DNA of 64,000 nt. Origin: Xylanimonas oleitrophica. GTDB taxonomy: Bacteria; Actinomycetota; Actinomycetes; Actinomycetales; Cellulomonadaceae. The position numbers and the translations under genes were made by a program. Where the stretch lies: the NCBI RefSeq assembly GCF_003244315.1, contig NZ_QKWH01000001.1:124001-188000 (forward strand). Reading direction: 5' to 3'. A model generated the notes under the pieces. That model did no database searches and was not told the origin of the DNA. It was given only the letters and a program-made list of their open reading frames with translations. Numbering within the stretch: position 1 is the first letter of the stretch; the number at the start of each line of letters is the position of its first letter. This document shows, piece by piece, positions 38,993 through 48,691 of this stretch.

Positions 38993-40627
38993 TCAGACGA
39001 CCGGCAGGGGCTGCGTCACGGCAGCGGGTGCGGCCCGCCTCTCGTCGCGAGCGTCGTCCTGCGCCCGGGCCGCCCGCTCCTGCTTGAGGAGGTCGGCGCA
39101 GCGCTCGCCGATCATCATCACCGTGATGTTGGGGTTCACGGTCGTGATCTCGGGCATCACCGACGCGTCGGCAACCCGCAGCCCGGTGACGCCCTTGACG
39201 CGCAGCTGGGGGTCGAGCGGCGATGCCGGGTCGTCCGGTGCGCCCATCCGCACCGAGCCCGTCGGGTGGTACACCGTGTTGTGGGTGCGGCGCACGTAGT
39301 CCGCGATCTCCTCGTCCGTCCGCACGTCCGGGCCGGGGAACAGCTCCCGCCCGGCCCAGGCGGCCATCGCGGGCTGGGCCACGATCTGCCGGGCCAGCTT
39401 GATGCCCTCCACCATGACCTCCATGTCGTGCGGGTCGGTGAAGTAGCGGGGGTCCACCTTGGGCTTGTCCCGGAAGTCGCGCGAGCGCAGCCGCACGGTG
39501 CCGCGCGAGCGGGCGTGCGTGACGTTCGGCGTCAGGCAGAACGCGTTCGGGGAGGTGGGGTAGCCCTGCCGGGCCGTGTGCATGTCGAACGGCACCGACC
39601 CGTAGTGGAACATCAGGTCGGGCCGGTCGTCGCCGCGCGCCACGGCCTGCGCGGTCCGCGCGAAGATGCCGATCTCCCACCACTGGGTGGACGTCGTGGG
39701 CATCGGCTGCAGCGCCTCCCACGAGATGACGCCCTCCGGGTGGTCCTGCATGTGGCTGCCGACGCCGGGGGAGTCCACGAGCACCTCGACGCCCACCTCG
39801 CGCAGGTGCTCGGCCGGGCCGACGCCCGAGAGCATGAGCAGCTTCGGCGAGTCGATCGCTCCCGCCGACAGCACCACCTCCCGGCGCGCCGCCAGGTGCA
39901 CGGTGCGGAAGAGCCCGCTGCGCACGTCGACGCCCGTGGCCCGCAGGTCGTCGTCGAACGTGATCCGTTCGACCTGGTGGTCCGTGAGGACCGTCAGGTT
40001 CTCGCGCCCCAGCACCGGGTGCAGATAGCTCACGGAGGAGGAGGCCCGGGTGCCGTCCTCGTGCGCGTTGATCTGGAAGAACGCGGCGCCCTCGACCACG
40101 GTGGTGCCGTCGTTGAACCGCACGCGCGGGATGCCCGCCTGCTCGCAGGCGTCCAGCAGCGCGACGCCGCACGGGTCCGACGGCGGCACCTGGCGCAGCC
40201 GCACGGGCCCGTCGTGCCCGTGGTGGTCGCCGGGCTGGTCGTTGTTCTCGAGCCTCTTGACGTAGGGCAGGGACCGCTCGGCCTCCCACCCGGTTGCCCC
40301 CAGGGCCGCCCACTGGTCGAGGTCCTCGGCCGGCGGGTGGAACGCGATGCACGAGTTGTGCGAGGAGCAGCCGCCCAGCACGCGGGCGCGCGCCTGGCGC
40401 ATGAACGAGTTGCCCCGCTCCTGGGGCTCGATCGGGTAGTCCCAGTCGTAGCCGGACTCCAGCAGGTGCATCCAGCGGTCCAGCCGCAGGATCGCCTCGT
40501 CGCCGACGTCGGAGGGGCCGGCCTCCAGCAGCGCCACGGTGACGTCCGGGTCCTCGGACAGGCGCGCCGCCACGGCCGCGCCGGCGGACCCGCCGCCGAT
40601 GACGAGGTAGTCGTAGGTGTCGGTCAC
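38993..40627 (-). CDS. betA: Choline dehydrogenase-like GMC oxidoreductase
   Basis: 544 aa. FAD-binding GMC motif [17 protein letters not shown] at the N-terminus, [17 protein letters not shown] (GMC signature 1), [20 protein letters not shown] (signature 2), and the active-site [10 protein letters not shown] and [16 protein letters not shown] near the C-terminus. Position after an aldehyde dehydrogenase and a BCCT carrier supports oxidation of choline to betaine aldehyde. The tail ([14 protein letters not shown]) is a non-conserved extension. Starts ATG 40627, 9 bp after betB. Confidence 0.92.
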   Translation of the reverse strand: MTDTYDYLVIGGGSAGAAVAARLSEDPDVTVALLEAGPSDVGDEAILRLDRWMHLLESGYDWDYPIEPQERGNSFMRQARARVLGGCSSHNSCIAFHPPAEDLDQWAALGATGWEAERSLPYVKRLENNDQPGDHHGHDGPVRLRQVPPSDPCGVALLDACEQAGIPRVRFNDGTTVVEGAAFFQINAHEDGTRASSSVSYLHPVLGRENLTVLTDHQVERITFDDDLRATGVDVRSGLFRTVHLAARREVVLSAGAIDSPKLLMLSGVGPAEHLREVGVEVLVDSPGVGSHMQDHPEGVISWEALQPMPTTSTQWWEIGIFARTAQAVARGDDRPDLMFHYGSVPFDMHTARQGYPTSPNAFCLTPNVTHARSRGTVRLRSRDFRDKPKVDPRYFTDPHDMEVMVEGIKLARQIVAQPAMAAWAGRELFPGPDVRTDEEIADYVRRTHNTVYHPTGSVRMGAPDDPASPLDPQLRVKGVTGLRVADASVMPEITTVNPNITVMMIGERCADLLKQERAARAQDDARDERRAAPAAVTQPLPVV

Positions 40628-40636
40628 GGTGCTCCT

Positions 40637-42124
40637 TCAGGCGCGTCGGTGCTGCGGGAACCAGCCGGTCACGGCCGGGCGGAGGTTCTGGTAGATGTGC
40701 TTGGCCTCCTGGTACTCGGCCAGACCGGTGGGGCCCAGCTCCCGGCCGAACCCGGAACGGCCGAACCCGCCCCACTCGGCCTGCGGCAGGTAGGGGTGGA
40801 AGTCGTTGATCCACACCGTGCCGTGCCGCAGGCGGCGGGCCACCCGCTGGGCGCGGCCGGCGTCCTGCGTCCAGACGGCGCCCGCCAGGCCGTAGTGGGT
40901 GTCGTTGGCGATCTCGACGGCCTCGTCCTCGGTGCGGAACGTCTCGACGGTGACGACGGGACCGAACGCCTCGTCCTTGACCGCCGCCGTGCCGCGGCGC
41001 ACACGGTCGAGCACCGTGGGCAGGTAGTAGAAGCCCTGCGCCAGCTCGCCCTCGCCCCAGCGCCCGCCGCAGCGCAGCTCGGCACCGTCCGCGACGGCCT
41101 GCTCCACGTAAGCGCTCACCTTGTCGCGGTGGGCGGCCGAGATCAGCGGCCCCGTCTCGGCGTGCTCGTCGAACGGCCCGCCCAGCCGGATCTGCTCCGC
41201 GCGGCGCACCAGCTCGTCGACGAACCGGTCGTGGACCGACTCCTCGACCACCAGCCGCGCCCCGGCCGAGCACACCTGGCCCGAGTGCACGAACGCGGCG
41301 TTGAGGGCGTTGTCGACGGCCGCGTCGAGGTCGGCGTCGGCGAACACCACGTTGGGGTTCTTGCCGCCCAGCTCCAGGGCCACCTTCTTGACCGTGGCCG
41401 CGGCGGCGCCCGCGATCGTGCGGCCGGTGTCCAGGCCGCCGGTGAACGACACCATGTCGACGTCGGGGTGGCTGGACAGCGGGGCGCCGGCCTCGGGGCC
41501 GGCCCCCGTCACCAGGTTCGCCACGCCCGCGGGGACGCCCGCCTCGGTCAGCACGTCCATGAGGAGGATCGCCGTGTGCGGCGTCAGCTCCGACGGCTTG
41601 AGCACGAACGTGTTCCCCGCCGCCAGGGCCGGAGCCACCTTCCACGCCGCCTGCAGCAGCGGGTAGTTCCAGGGCGCGATGAGCCCGCACACGCCCACGG
41701 GCTCGTGCTCGACCCTGCTGAGCACGTCCCGGTCGCCCGCGTCGACCACACGGCCGGCGTCGTGGCCCGCGAGCTTGCCGAAGTAGCGGAAGCACGCGGC
41801 GATGTCGTCCATGTCGATGCGCGACTCGACGATCCGCTTTCCGGTGTCGAGCGACTCGGCGCGCGCGAAGTCCTCCTTGCGGGCCGTCAGCAGGTCGGCC
41901 ACGCGCAGCAGCAGGTCGCCCCGCTCGAAGCCGCTCGTGGCCCGCCAGGGGCCGTCGTCGAACGCACGGCGTGCGGCGGCGATCGCGCGCTCGGTGTCGG
42001 CGGCCGTGGCCTCGCTGACGGTGCCGACGAGCGAGCCGTCGGCCGGGCACCGGATCTCGCGGGTGCCGCCCTCGGCGGCCGCCCGCCAGGTGCCGTCGAC
42101 GTAGAGCGTCGTGGGTTCGGTCAT
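40637..42124 (-). CDS. betB: Betaine-aldehyde dehydrogenase
   Basis: 495 aa NAD(P)-dependent aldehyde dehydrogenase, oxidising betaine aldehyde to glycine betaine by context. [21 protein letters not shown], the catalytic Glu in [12 protein letters not shown] and catalytic Cys285 in [11 protein letters not shown] are present, with a normal C-terminal oligomer segment. ATG 42124 is 14 bp after betT. The betB identity rests on the operon; motifs alone allow other aldehydes. Confidence 0.93.
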   Translation of the reverse strand: MTEPTTLYVDGTWRAAAEGGTREIRCPADGSLVGTVSEATAADTERAIAAARRAFDDGPWRATSGFERGDLLLRVADLLTARKEDFARAESLDTGKRIVESRIDMDDIAACFRYFGKLAGHDAGRVVDAGDRDVLSRVEHEPVGVCGLIAPWNYPLLQAAWKVAPALAAGNTFVLKPSELTPHTAILLMDVLTEAGVPAGVANLVTGAGPEAGAPLSSHPDVDMVSFTGGLDTGRTIAGAAAATVKKVALELGGKNPNVVFADADLDAAVDNALNAAFVHSGQVCSAGARLVVEESVHDRFVDELVRRAEQIRLGGPFDEHAETGPLISAAHRDKVSAYVEQAVADGAELRCGGRWGEGELAQGFYYLPTVLDRVRRGTAAVKDEAFGPVVTVETFRTEDEAVEIANDTHYGLAGAVWTQDAGRAQRVARRLRHGTVWINDFHPYLPQAEWGGFGRSGFGRELGPTGLAEYQEAKHIYQNLRPAVTGWFPQHRRA

Positions 42125-42138
42125 GGTGCTCCCTCGGT

Positions 42139-44328
42139 TCAGGCCTCGACCGGTGCGGTCGAGGTCAGCGGGTCCGCGGTGACGTGCAGGAAGTGCAGGT
42201 GGCGCTCGTACTGGTCGAGGACGTCCACGATGAGCTCGTCCTTGGTGCAGCCGGTCACGTCGTAGCCCTGGGTGCCCTCGGTCAGGTGCACCTCGATGCG
42301 CACGTACGTGTCGGCGGGGTGGGGGACCCCGTGCGCGAACACCGGGGTGGGCGCCAGCACGGGGTGCAGGCGGTAGCGGAACGGTGCGTCGTCGCCCAGG
42401 CCCACGGTCAGGGCCAGGCACGGCAGGTCGACGCCGTCGGCCGGCAGGTCCTCGCGGGCCACGTCCAGACCCTGGCGCTCCAGCTCGGCCGCCACCTCTG
42501 CGAGGGCCGGGCGGCCGACGTCGTCGAGGAACCGCCGGGCCTGGCGCGGGCCGGGGAACGACATGAGGCGGGTCAGGCGGCGTCGCCAGCCCTGCCCGCC
42601 GGCCGTCCCGGCGGGGCCCGGCAGGCTGGTGGGCAGCACGGCGTGCAGGGAGGCGGCCTTGTGCCCCTCGGCGCGCAGCGCCCGGTAGAGGCCCAGCATG
42701 ACGCCGATCAGCACGAAGGAGAACGGCAGGCCCATGATGATCGTGCCGCCCTGCAGGGTGGCGATGCCGCCGGCCAGCAGCATCCCGAGGGTCAGCAGGC
42801 CGGTGGCCACGGCCCAGAAGATCCGCAGCCACGGCGGGCCGTCGTCGCCCGCCCGGTGCACCCGGGTGGTCAGGTTGGCCAGCACGAGCGCGCCCGAGTC
42901 GGCCGACGTCACGTAGAACAGCAGGCCGGTCACGATGGCGACGGCGATCGTGGCCGGTGCCCACGGGTGCTGGTCCAGGAGGGCGAACAGGCCCGACGCC
43001 GGGTCGTCCACCGCGGCGGCGCCGAACGCCGTGCCCGCCTCGCCTCCGCCCCGGATCCGGTCGATGGCGCTGTTGCCGAACACCGACACCCACAGCAGCA
43101 CGAACACGAACGGCAGGGTGAGGGTGCCCACGACGAACTGGCGGACGGTGCGGCCGCGGGAGATGCGCGCCAGGAACAGGCCCACGAACGGCGCCCACGC
43201 CACCCACCATGCCCAGAAGAAGATCGTCCACGCGTTCTTCCACTCGGCGACGTCGGAGTACGCCATCGTGTCCAGGGACATGCCCGGCAGCATCGTCACG
43301 TAGTCGCCCACGTTCATGACCAGGCCGTCGAGCAGGAACGTGGTGCGGCCCGTGACGAGCACGAACGCCAGCAGCGCCAGGGCCAGCACGACCGTCAGCT
43401 CCGACAGGCGCCGCAGACCGCGCTGCACGCCGGAGACGGCCGAGAGCGCCGCGACCACCACGGCCAGGGCGAGCAGGGCCACCTGGGCGCCCACGCCCTC
43501 GGGGATGCCGAGCAGGTCGTCCAGCCCGCGGTTGAGCATCGAGACGCCGATGCCGAGCGTCGTGGCCAGGCCGAAGATCGTGGCGACCACGGCGGCCACG
43601 TCCACGACGTCGCCCAGCCGCCCCCACACGCGGTCGCCGAACAGGGGGTGCAGCACCGAGCGGATGCTCAACGGCATGTCCCGGCGGTACGCGAAGTAGG
43701 CGAGCGCCATCCCCATGAGGGCGTACATGCCCCAGCCGATGACGCCGTAGTGGAAGAGCGTCCAGACGACGGCCTCGCGGGCGGCGGAGACCGTCTCCCC
43801 GTCGCCCACCGGTGGGGCCAGGTACTGGGCGGCGGGCTCGGCGACGGAGTAGAACATCAGGTCCGTGCCGATGCCCGCGGCGAACAGCATCGCCGCCCGC
43901 GTGAACAGCCCGAACTGGGGCCGCGACTGCTCCGGGCCGAGCTTGACCCTGCCCACCCGGGACGTGGCCACCACCACGACGAACACGAGGAACGCCGTGG
44001 CGGCGAGGAAGTAGTACCAGCCGAACGCGTCGGAGATCCACGTGACCGCTGAGCCGAGCACCTCCTCCGCCTGGGACGGCCGGACGATCGTGGCGAGCGC
44101 CACCGCGAGGATCAGGGCTGCGGACGCGGTGAGCACCACGACGTTGGTGCGTCGTGCGCCAGGTGCCGTCCCCGGTGGGCTCCCGGGTGCCGTCCGGCCG
44201 GGGCGCGGGCTCGCGGGACCGGGTGCCGCTGCCGCCCGCACGGGGGCGCCGGGCGCCTCGACGGCTCCCTCGGGGTCGGGGCGATCGGGTGTCGGCGCGC
44301 CGGAGCGCGCTCGGGTCACAGGGCTCAT
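42139..44328 (-). CDS. betT: BCCT choline/betaine transporter BetT type
   Basis: 729 aa. After a Pro/Ala/Arg-rich cytoplasmic N-terminus (about 60 residues) come twelve helices with the BCCT hallmarks [18 protein letters not shown] and [19 protein letters not shown] followed by ARISRGRT. After the last helix is a cytoplasmic domain of some 190 residues ending PVEA, like the regulatory C-terminus of BetT/BetP. Na+- or H+-driven uptake of choline is inferred from the neighbouring betB and betA. ATG 44328 is chosen over an open frame to 44523, which is promoter DNA. Confidence 0.92.
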   Translation of the reverse strand: MSPVTRARSGAPTPDRPDPEGAVEAPGAPVRAAAAPGPASPRPGRTAPGSPPGTAPGARRTNVVVLTASAALILAVALATIVRPSQAEEVLGSAVTWISDAFGWYYFLAATAFLVFVVVVATSRVGRVKLGPEQSRPQFGLFTRAAMLFAAGIGTDLMFYSVAEPAAQYLAPPVGDGETVSAAREAVVWTLFHYGVIGWGMYALMGMALAYFAYRRDMPLSIRSVLHPLFGDRVWGRLGDVVDVAAVVATIFGLATTLGIGVSMLNRGLDDLLGIPEGVGAQVALLALAVVVAALSAVSGVQRGLRRLSELTVVLALALLAFVLVTGRTTFLLDGLVMNVGDYVTMLPGMSLDTMAYSDVAEWKNAWTIFFWAWWVAWAPFVGLFLARISRGRTVRQFVVGTLTLPFVFVLLWVSVFGNSAIDRIRGGGEAGTAFGAAAVDDPASGLFALLDQHPWAPATIAVAIVTGLLFYVTSADSGALVLANLTTRVHRAGDDGPPWLRIFWAVATGLLTLGMLLAGGIATLQGGTIIMGLPFSFVLIGVMLGLYRALRAEGHKAASLHAVLPTSLPGPAGTAGGQGWRRRLTRLMSFPGPRQARRFLDDVGRPALAEVAAELERQGLDVAREDLPADGVDLPCLALTVGLGDDAPFRYRLHPVLAPTPVFAHGVPHPADTYVRIEVHLTEGTQGYDVTGCTKDELIVDVLDQYERHLHFLHVTADPLTSTAPVEA

Positions 44329-44458
44329 GCAGTCCCAACGTCGAGCGGCGTGCTCGACCGATGCTTGGCGTGGCCTCGATCGATCGGTGCCCGAACGTCC
44401 CTGCATCGTGGGGAGATGGCATGGGAATGCCCGGGGACAAGCACGATGACGACGAGCG

Positions 44459-44566
44459 ACACTAGCCCTCAGGTCATCAGATCGCCAAGCGGCCTTGACC
44501 TTTTCGTGGTACGACCACCACACTGTGCCTGATCAGGTGGTACGACCACACACTGTGCCCGATCAG
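44459..44566 (-). promoter_or_regulatory. bet promoter and tandem operator-like repeats
   Basis: On the minus strand a TTGGCG -35 (44483-44488), 18-bp spacer and TAGTGT -10 (44459-44464) give a leader of about 125 nt to betT. Upstream are two tandem copies of a 30/31-bp unit (44506-44536 and 44537-44566), each with the palindrome GTGGTACGACCAC followed by CACTGTGCC and GATCAG. TGGTNNNACCA is the operator type of FadR-group GntR regulators. The second copy overlaps the mrp stop codon. Confidence 0.65.
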
Positions 44567-45723
44567 GGGGCGGGGCGCTCCTCGCGGGACGAGACCGGCG
44601 TCAGGCCCAGGCGCATGCCCGCCAGGCCGCGCGAGCGCCGTGCCAGCGAGCGCGCGACGTCGCGCAGCACCCGGGCCCCGGGAGAGCCCGGTGCCGAGAG
44701 CACCACCGGAGCCCCGTCGTCGCCCCCCTCGCGGACCGCAGGGTCCAGCGGCACCTGGCCCAGCACGGGCACCTGCGTGCCCAGCGCCGAGCCGAGCGAC
44801 CGGGCCACCCGCTCGCCGCCGCCCTCGCCGAACACCTGCAGGCGCGTGCCGTCCGGCTGCTCCAGCCACGACATGTTCTCCACCACGCCCACCACGCCCT
44901 GGTGCGTCTGCAACGCGATCGAGCCGGCGCGCTCCGCCACCTCCGCGGCGGCCGCCTGCGGCGTCGTCACCACCACGATCTCGCTGCCCGGCAACAGCTG
45001 CGCCACCGAGATGGCGATGTCGCCCGTCCCCGGGGGCAGGTCCAGGAGCAGCACGTCCAGGTCGCCCCAGAACACGTCCGCCAGGAACTGCTCCAGCGCC
45101 CGGTGCAGCATCGGACCGCGCCACACCACCGGCTGCCCGGCCGGTACGAACATGCCGATCGAGACGACCTTGACGCCGTGCGCCACCGGCGGCAGCAGCA
45201 TCGAGTCCACGCGGGTCGGCTGCCTGTCCACGCCCAGCATGCGAGGGATCGAGAAACCGTAGATGTCGGCGTCCACCACGCCCACGTTCAGGCCCTCGGC
45301 GGCCAGCGCCACCGCCAGGTTCGCCGTCACGGACGACTTGCCCACCCCGCCCTTGCCCGACGCGATCGCGTACACCTTGGTGAGGGACCCCGGCTGGGAG
45401 AACGGGATCACCGGGTCGCCCGTGCCGCCCCGCAGCATGGTGCGCAGCTCCTGGCGCTGCTCCGGCGTCATCACCCCCAGGTCCACCGCGGCCCCCGCCA
45501 CGCCGTCGACCCCCCGGACCGCCGCGGTGACGTTCTCCACGAGCGTGCTGCGCATCGGGCAGGTCGCCACCGTCAGGTCCACGCCCACGCGCACGTGCGC
45601 GCCGTCGGCGGCGTCCTCCACGTCGACCGACCGCACCATGCCCAGCTCCGTGATGGGCCGGCGGATCTCCGGGTCGACGACGGTGGTGAGGGCCTCGCGG
45701 ACCCTGTCGGCGAGTGTGGTCAT
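44563..45723 (-). CDS. mrp: Mrp/NBP35-type iron-sulfur carrier ATPase
   Basis: 386 aa. An N-terminal DUF59/MIP18-like domain (EALTTVVDPEIRRPITELGMV) precedes the deviant Walker A P-loop AIASGKGGVGKSSVTANLA (about residues 118-136) and DLPPGTGDIAIS. Family members load or carry Fe-S clusters; the paired CxxC of some members is not seen. ATG 45723 follows TAGGAT plus 6 nt, a leaderless promoter overlapping the stop of DUF1003 upstream, so it may also be transcribed separately. Third gene of a conserved block. Confidence 0.92.
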   Translation of the reverse strand: MTTLADRVREALTTVVDPEIRRPITELGMVRSVDVEDAADGAHVRVGVDLTVATCPMRSTLVENVTAAVRGVDGVAGAAVDLGVMTPEQRQELRTMLRGGTGDPVIPFSQPGSLTKVYAIASGKGGVGKSSVTANLAVALAAEGLNVGVVDADIYGFSIPRMLGVDRQPTRVDSMLLPPVAHGVKVVSIGMFVPAGQPVVWRGPMLHRALEQFLADVFWGDLDVLLLDLPPGTGDIAISVAQLLPGSEIVVVTTPQAAAAEVAERAGSIALQTHQGVVGVVENMSWLEQPDGTRLQVFGEGGGERVARSLGSALGTQVPVLGQVPLDPAVREGGDDGAPVVLSAPGSPGARVLRDVARSLARRSRGLAGMRLGLTPVSSREERPAP

Positions 45724-45732
45724 ACCTTGATC

Positions 45733-46323
45733 CTAGGCGTGGTCGGACGCCGCGCGGTCCGCGGAGCCGTCCACAGAGGTCACGCGCTGGGACCGCTCCT
45801 GGTCAGCGCGCTCCTGCTCGGCCCGCTCCTGCTCGGCCCGCTCCGCCTCGCGCTGCTCCTCCAGCTCCTCCAGCAGGTTGCGCAGCTCCGATCGCACGAA
45901 GTCGCGGGTCGCCACCTCCGAGAGCGCCAGGCGCAGCGCCGCCATCTCCCGGGCCAGGTACTCCGTGTCGGCCAGGTTGCGCTCGCCCCGCTGCCGGTCC
46001 TGCTCCGCCATCACCCGGTCACGGTCGTCCTGCCGGTTCTGCGCCAGCAGGATCAGCGGCGCCGCGTACGACGCCTGCAGCGACAGCATCAGCGTCAGCG
46101 CCGTGAACCCGAACTCCGCCGAGTCGAAGCGCAGGTGCTCCGGGCCCCACGCGTTCCACCCCAGCCACAGCGCGCAGAACACCGTCAGGTAGATGAGGAA
46201 CCGCGGCGTGCCCAAGAACCGGGCGATGCCCTCGGTGGCCTTGCCCACCGCGTCCTGGTCCAGCTCCAGACGCGGCACCAGCTGGCGGCGCGCCTCCTTC
46301 GGCGTGTCGAGGCGGTCAGCCAC
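45733..46323 (-). CDS. DUF1003 family membrane protein
   Basis: 196 aa. Two hydrophobic helices (FLIYLTVFCALWLGWNAWG and FGFTALTLMLSLQASYAAPLILLAQ) are followed by NRQDDRDRVMAEQDRQ, the DUF1003 signature, and a Glu/Arg-rich coiled coil (EELEEQREAERAEQERAEQE). Function unknown. GTG 46323 overlaps the end of the MgtE_N gene by 8 bp; mrp follows after 9 bp. The MgtE_N-DUF1003-Mrp order is conserved in mycobacteria (Rv1232c, Rv1231c, mrp region), so the three likely act together. Confidence 0.88.
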   Translation of the reverse strand: MADRLDTPKEARRQLVPRLELDQDAVGKATEGIARFLGTPRFLIYLTVFCALWLGWNAWGPEHLRFDSAEFGFTALTLMLSLQASYAAPLILLAQNRQDDRDRVMAEQDRQRGERNLADTEYLAREMAALRLALSEVATRDFVRSELRNLLEELEEQREAERAEQERAEQERADQERSQRVTSVDGSADRAASDHA

Positions 46324-47611
46324 GGGTCGCCTCCGTCCCGCTCGTCGGAGCCTCGTCGATGCTCTCGTCGTCCGACTCGCGCCAGTCGTCCGGGAGGATG
46401 TGGTCCAGCACGTCGTCCACCGACACCGCGCCCAGCAGCCGCTTCTCCTCGTCCAGCACCGGCAGCGCCAGCAGGTCGTACGCCGCCAGCAGGCGCGTCA
46501 CCCGGCCCAGCGGGGCGTCCGGCGTCAGCCACTCCGTGTCCGTCTCCAGCACCGAGCCCACCGCCGCGTGCGGAGGCTCCCGCAGCAGCCGCTGGAAGTG
46601 CGCCACCCCCAGGAACCGGCCCGTCGGCACCTCCAGCGGAGGCCGCACCACGAACACCATCGACGCCAGCGCCGGCGGAAGGTCCTGCTTGCGGATCTGG
46701 GCCAGCGCCGTCGCGATCGTCGTCTCCGGCCCCAGGATCACCGGCTCCGTCGTCATCAGACCACCGGCCGTGTCCTCGCCGTACGCCAGCAGGCGGCGCA
46801 CGTCCTCCGCCTCCTCGGGCTCCATCAGCTCCAGCAGCTGCGCCGCCTGCGCGTCCGGCAGCTCGTGCAGCAGGTCCGCCGCGTCGTCCGGCTGCATCGC
46901 CTCGAGCACGTCCGCCGCACGGTCCCGGTCCAGGCCCGAGAGGATCGCCACCTGGTCGTCCTCCGGCAGCTCCTCCAGCACGTCCGCGAGCCGCTCGTTG
47001 TCCAGCGCCGTGGCCACCTCCAGCCGGCGCGTGCCGCCCAGCTCGTGCAGCACGTCCGCGAGGTCCGCCGGGCGCATGTCCTCGTACGCCTCCAGCAGCC
47101 GGGCCGCGCCCTGCTCCTGCTCGGCCGCCGCCAGCCCCGTCACCGCGTCGATGCCCACCACGAGCGTCGCACCCCGGCGCCGGATGCCCAGGGTGGACTT
47201 GCCCGCCTGGCGGCGCCGCACGAACAGCTGGTCCACCAGCCAGTCGCCGTTGCGCTGCCGCGCGATCGCCAGGTCCTCGACCGTGGCCTCGCCCGAGCCG
47301 TCCTTGAACCGCACCGTGCGGTCCAGCAGCTCGCCCAGCACCAACGACTCCATCGCCCGCTGCTCGAACCGCCGCATGTTCAGCAGACCCGTCGAGATCA
47401 CCTGGCCGGCGTCGATGCTCGTCACCCGCGTCATCGGCAGGAACACGCGTCTGCGCCCCGGCACCTCCACCACCAGGCCCACCACGCGCGGTGCGCCCTT
47501 GGCCCGCACGAGGACGACGACGTCGCGCACCCGCCCCACCAGGTCACCGATCGGGTCGAAGACCTGGGTCCCGGCGAGGCGTGCCACGAAGACTCGGGTT
47601 CCGGCGCTCAC
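46316..47611 (-). CDS. PRC-barrel, MgtE_N and CBS domain protein, no membrane part
   Basis: 431 aa soluble protein. A PRC-barrel-like domain (about residues 5-160, with DPIGDLVGRVRDVVVLVRA) is followed by MgtE_N repeats (LADVLHELGG, LADVLEELPEDDQVAIL, AADVLEAMQPDDAADLLHEL) and a CBS pair (TAGGLMTTEPVILGPETT to LLGAVSVDDVLDHILP). MgtE itself has a membrane domain after CBS, which is absent here, so Mg2+ sensing without transport is an inference. GTG 47611 follows TAGGCT plus 7 nt (leaderless). First gene of the operon with DUF1003 and mrp. Confidence 0.88.
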   Translation of the reverse strand: MSAGTRVFVARLAGTQVFDPIGDLVGRVRDVVVLVRAKGAPRVVGLVVEVPGRRRVFLPMTRVTSIDAGQVISTGLLNMRRFEQRAMESLVLGELLDRTVRFKDGSGEATVEDLAIARQRNGDWLVDQLFVRRRQAGKSTLGIRRRGATLVVGIDAVTGLAAAEQEQGAARLLEAYEDMRPADLADVLHELGGTRRLEVATALDNERLADVLEELPEDDQVAILSGLDRDRAADVLEAMQPDDAADLLHELPDAQAAQLLELMEPEEAEDVRRLLAYGEDTAGGLMTTEPVILGPETTIATALAQIRKQDLPPALASMVFVVRPPLEVPTGRFLGVAHFQRLLREPPHAAVGSVLETDTEWLTPDAPLGRVTRLLAAYDLLALPVLDEEKRLLGAVSVDDVLDHILPDDWRESDDESIDEAPTSGTEATRG

Positions 47612-47740
47612 GCAGGTCAGCCTACGCGTGCCCCCGGACCATGACCCGGACGCGCGTCCGGCGCCCCGCGCAGGCACGACAGGCCACGACACCCGCCCGA
47701 CCTGGTGGTGACCGGGGGTGGCTTGCGCCAGACTGGGCAG

Positions 47741-48580
47741 ATGAGCTTCTCGCGACCCCAGCCGGTGCCCCGCGTGCCCACGCCCCCGAAGGGGGACGAG
47801 GTCGCCGCCTACGAGACCTATCTCGAGGCGCAGCAGGCCGTCGACTACCTCTCCGACAACAAGTTCCCCGTCGAGAACGTCACGATCGTCGGCACCGACC
47901 TCAAGATGGTCGAGCGCGTCACCGGCCGCCTCACCTACGGCCGGGTGGCGCTCGCGGGCGCCATGTCCGGCGCGTGGTTCGGCCTCTTCGTGGGCCTGCT
48001 GCTGTCCCTGTTCGGCGGGGGCGGGGTCGCCAACGGCGTCATCTTCATCGCCGTCGCGCTCGGTGCCGGGTTCGGCCTCCTCTTCTCCGTGCTGTCCTAC
48101 GCGTTCACCGGCGGCCGGCGCGACTTCACGTCCCAGTCCCAGATCGTGGCCGCCACCTACGCCATCCTGTGCACCGCCGAGGCCGCCGGCGAGGCGCGGC
48201 AGATGCTCATGCGCTCGCCCAGCGGGCTGGGCAAGGCGCGCCAGGCTGCGGCGCCCGCCGCCCCGCCCGCGCCCCGCGCGCCCGACCCGCGCTGGACGAC
48301 CCCGACGGGCGAGCCGCGCTACGGCGCGATGCTGCCGGGTGCGGGTGCGGGTGCGGGTGCGGGTGCGGGTGCGGGTGCTGCGGGCCAGCCCGGCCAGCCG
48401 GCGCAGACACCCGACCCGTCCTCCGGGAGCACGCCTGACCAGGCGCCCCGCTACGGCGCCACGCAGCCCCCGTCGAGCGGCGACCGGCCCGCCCCGCAGG
48501 CGCCTCCCGCGGACCCGTACGCCCCGCCGTCGGCCTCGCCGCGCCCGCCGGCGGACGACGACCCGCGCCCCCAGGGCTGA
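47741..48580 (+). CDS. General stress protein 17M-like membrane protein
   Basis: 279 aa. The first 50 residues (VAAYETYLEAQQAVDYLSDN and FPVENVTIVGTDLK) match the GSP17M-type domain; two hydrophobic helices follow (VALAGAMSGAWFGLFVGLLLSLFG and GVIFIAVALGAGFGLLFSVLSYA), then a cytoplasmic stretch and a Pro/Gly/Ala-rich tail containing a (Gly-Ala)7 run. ATG 47741 follows CAGACT plus 6 nt. Function unknown; homologues are stress-linked in other Gram-positives. Divergent from the MgtE_N gene. Confidence 0.8.
   Translation: MSFSRPQPVPRVPTPPKGDEVAAYETYLEAQQAVDYLSDNKFPVENVTIVGTDLKMVERVTGRLTYGRVALAGAMSGAWFGLFVGLLLSLFGGGGVANGVIFIAVALGAGFGLLFSVLSYAFTGGRRDFTSQSQIVAATYAILCTAEAAGEARQMLMRSPSGLGKARQAAAPAAPPAPRAPDPRWTTPTGEPRYGAMLPGAGAGAGAGAGAGAAGQPGQPAQTPDPSSGSTPDQAPRYGATQPPSSGDRPAPQAPPADPYAPPSASPRPPADDDPRPQG
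48338..48379 (+). repeat. Hexanucleotide repeat GGTGCG in stress-protein gene
   Basis: Seven units of GGTGCG, the last GGTGCT, encode (Gly-Ala)7. Unit gain or loss would keep the frame, so the tail length may vary between strains. Confidence 0.85.
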
Positions 48581-48609
48581 GACCGCGCTCGCGCCGGCTC
48601 TCGCCCGTC

Positions 48610-48665
48610 CGGCAGAAGGTCCCTGGTCCGGCAGACCGATCTGCCGGACCAGGGACCTTCTGCCG
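48610..48665. terminator. 26-bp hairpin between convergent genes
   Basis: Perfect 26-bp stem, arms 48610-48635 and 48640-48665, loop CCGA. It sits between the stress-protein and pepP genes and may stop transcription from both. A run of ten G follows at 48676-48685. Confidence 0.85.
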
Positions 48666-48691
48666 TACAGGCGGCGGGGGGGGGGAGCGCC

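Noticed and set aside
38915-42265. 1116-aa open frame on the plus strand
   Set aside because: Antisense shadow of betA and betB; no recognisable domain.
42184-44052. 622-aa open frame on the plus strand
   Set aside because: Antisense shadow of the BCCT carrier; composition is Gln/His/Gly-rich and without motifs.
48338-48379. Hexamer array considered as CRISPR-like repeat
   Set aside because: Units are 6 bp with no spacers and lie in frame inside a gene.
48676-48685. G10 run as the cause of a frameshifted gene
   Set aside because: It is intergenic, between a terminator and the pepP stop, and breaks no reading frame.
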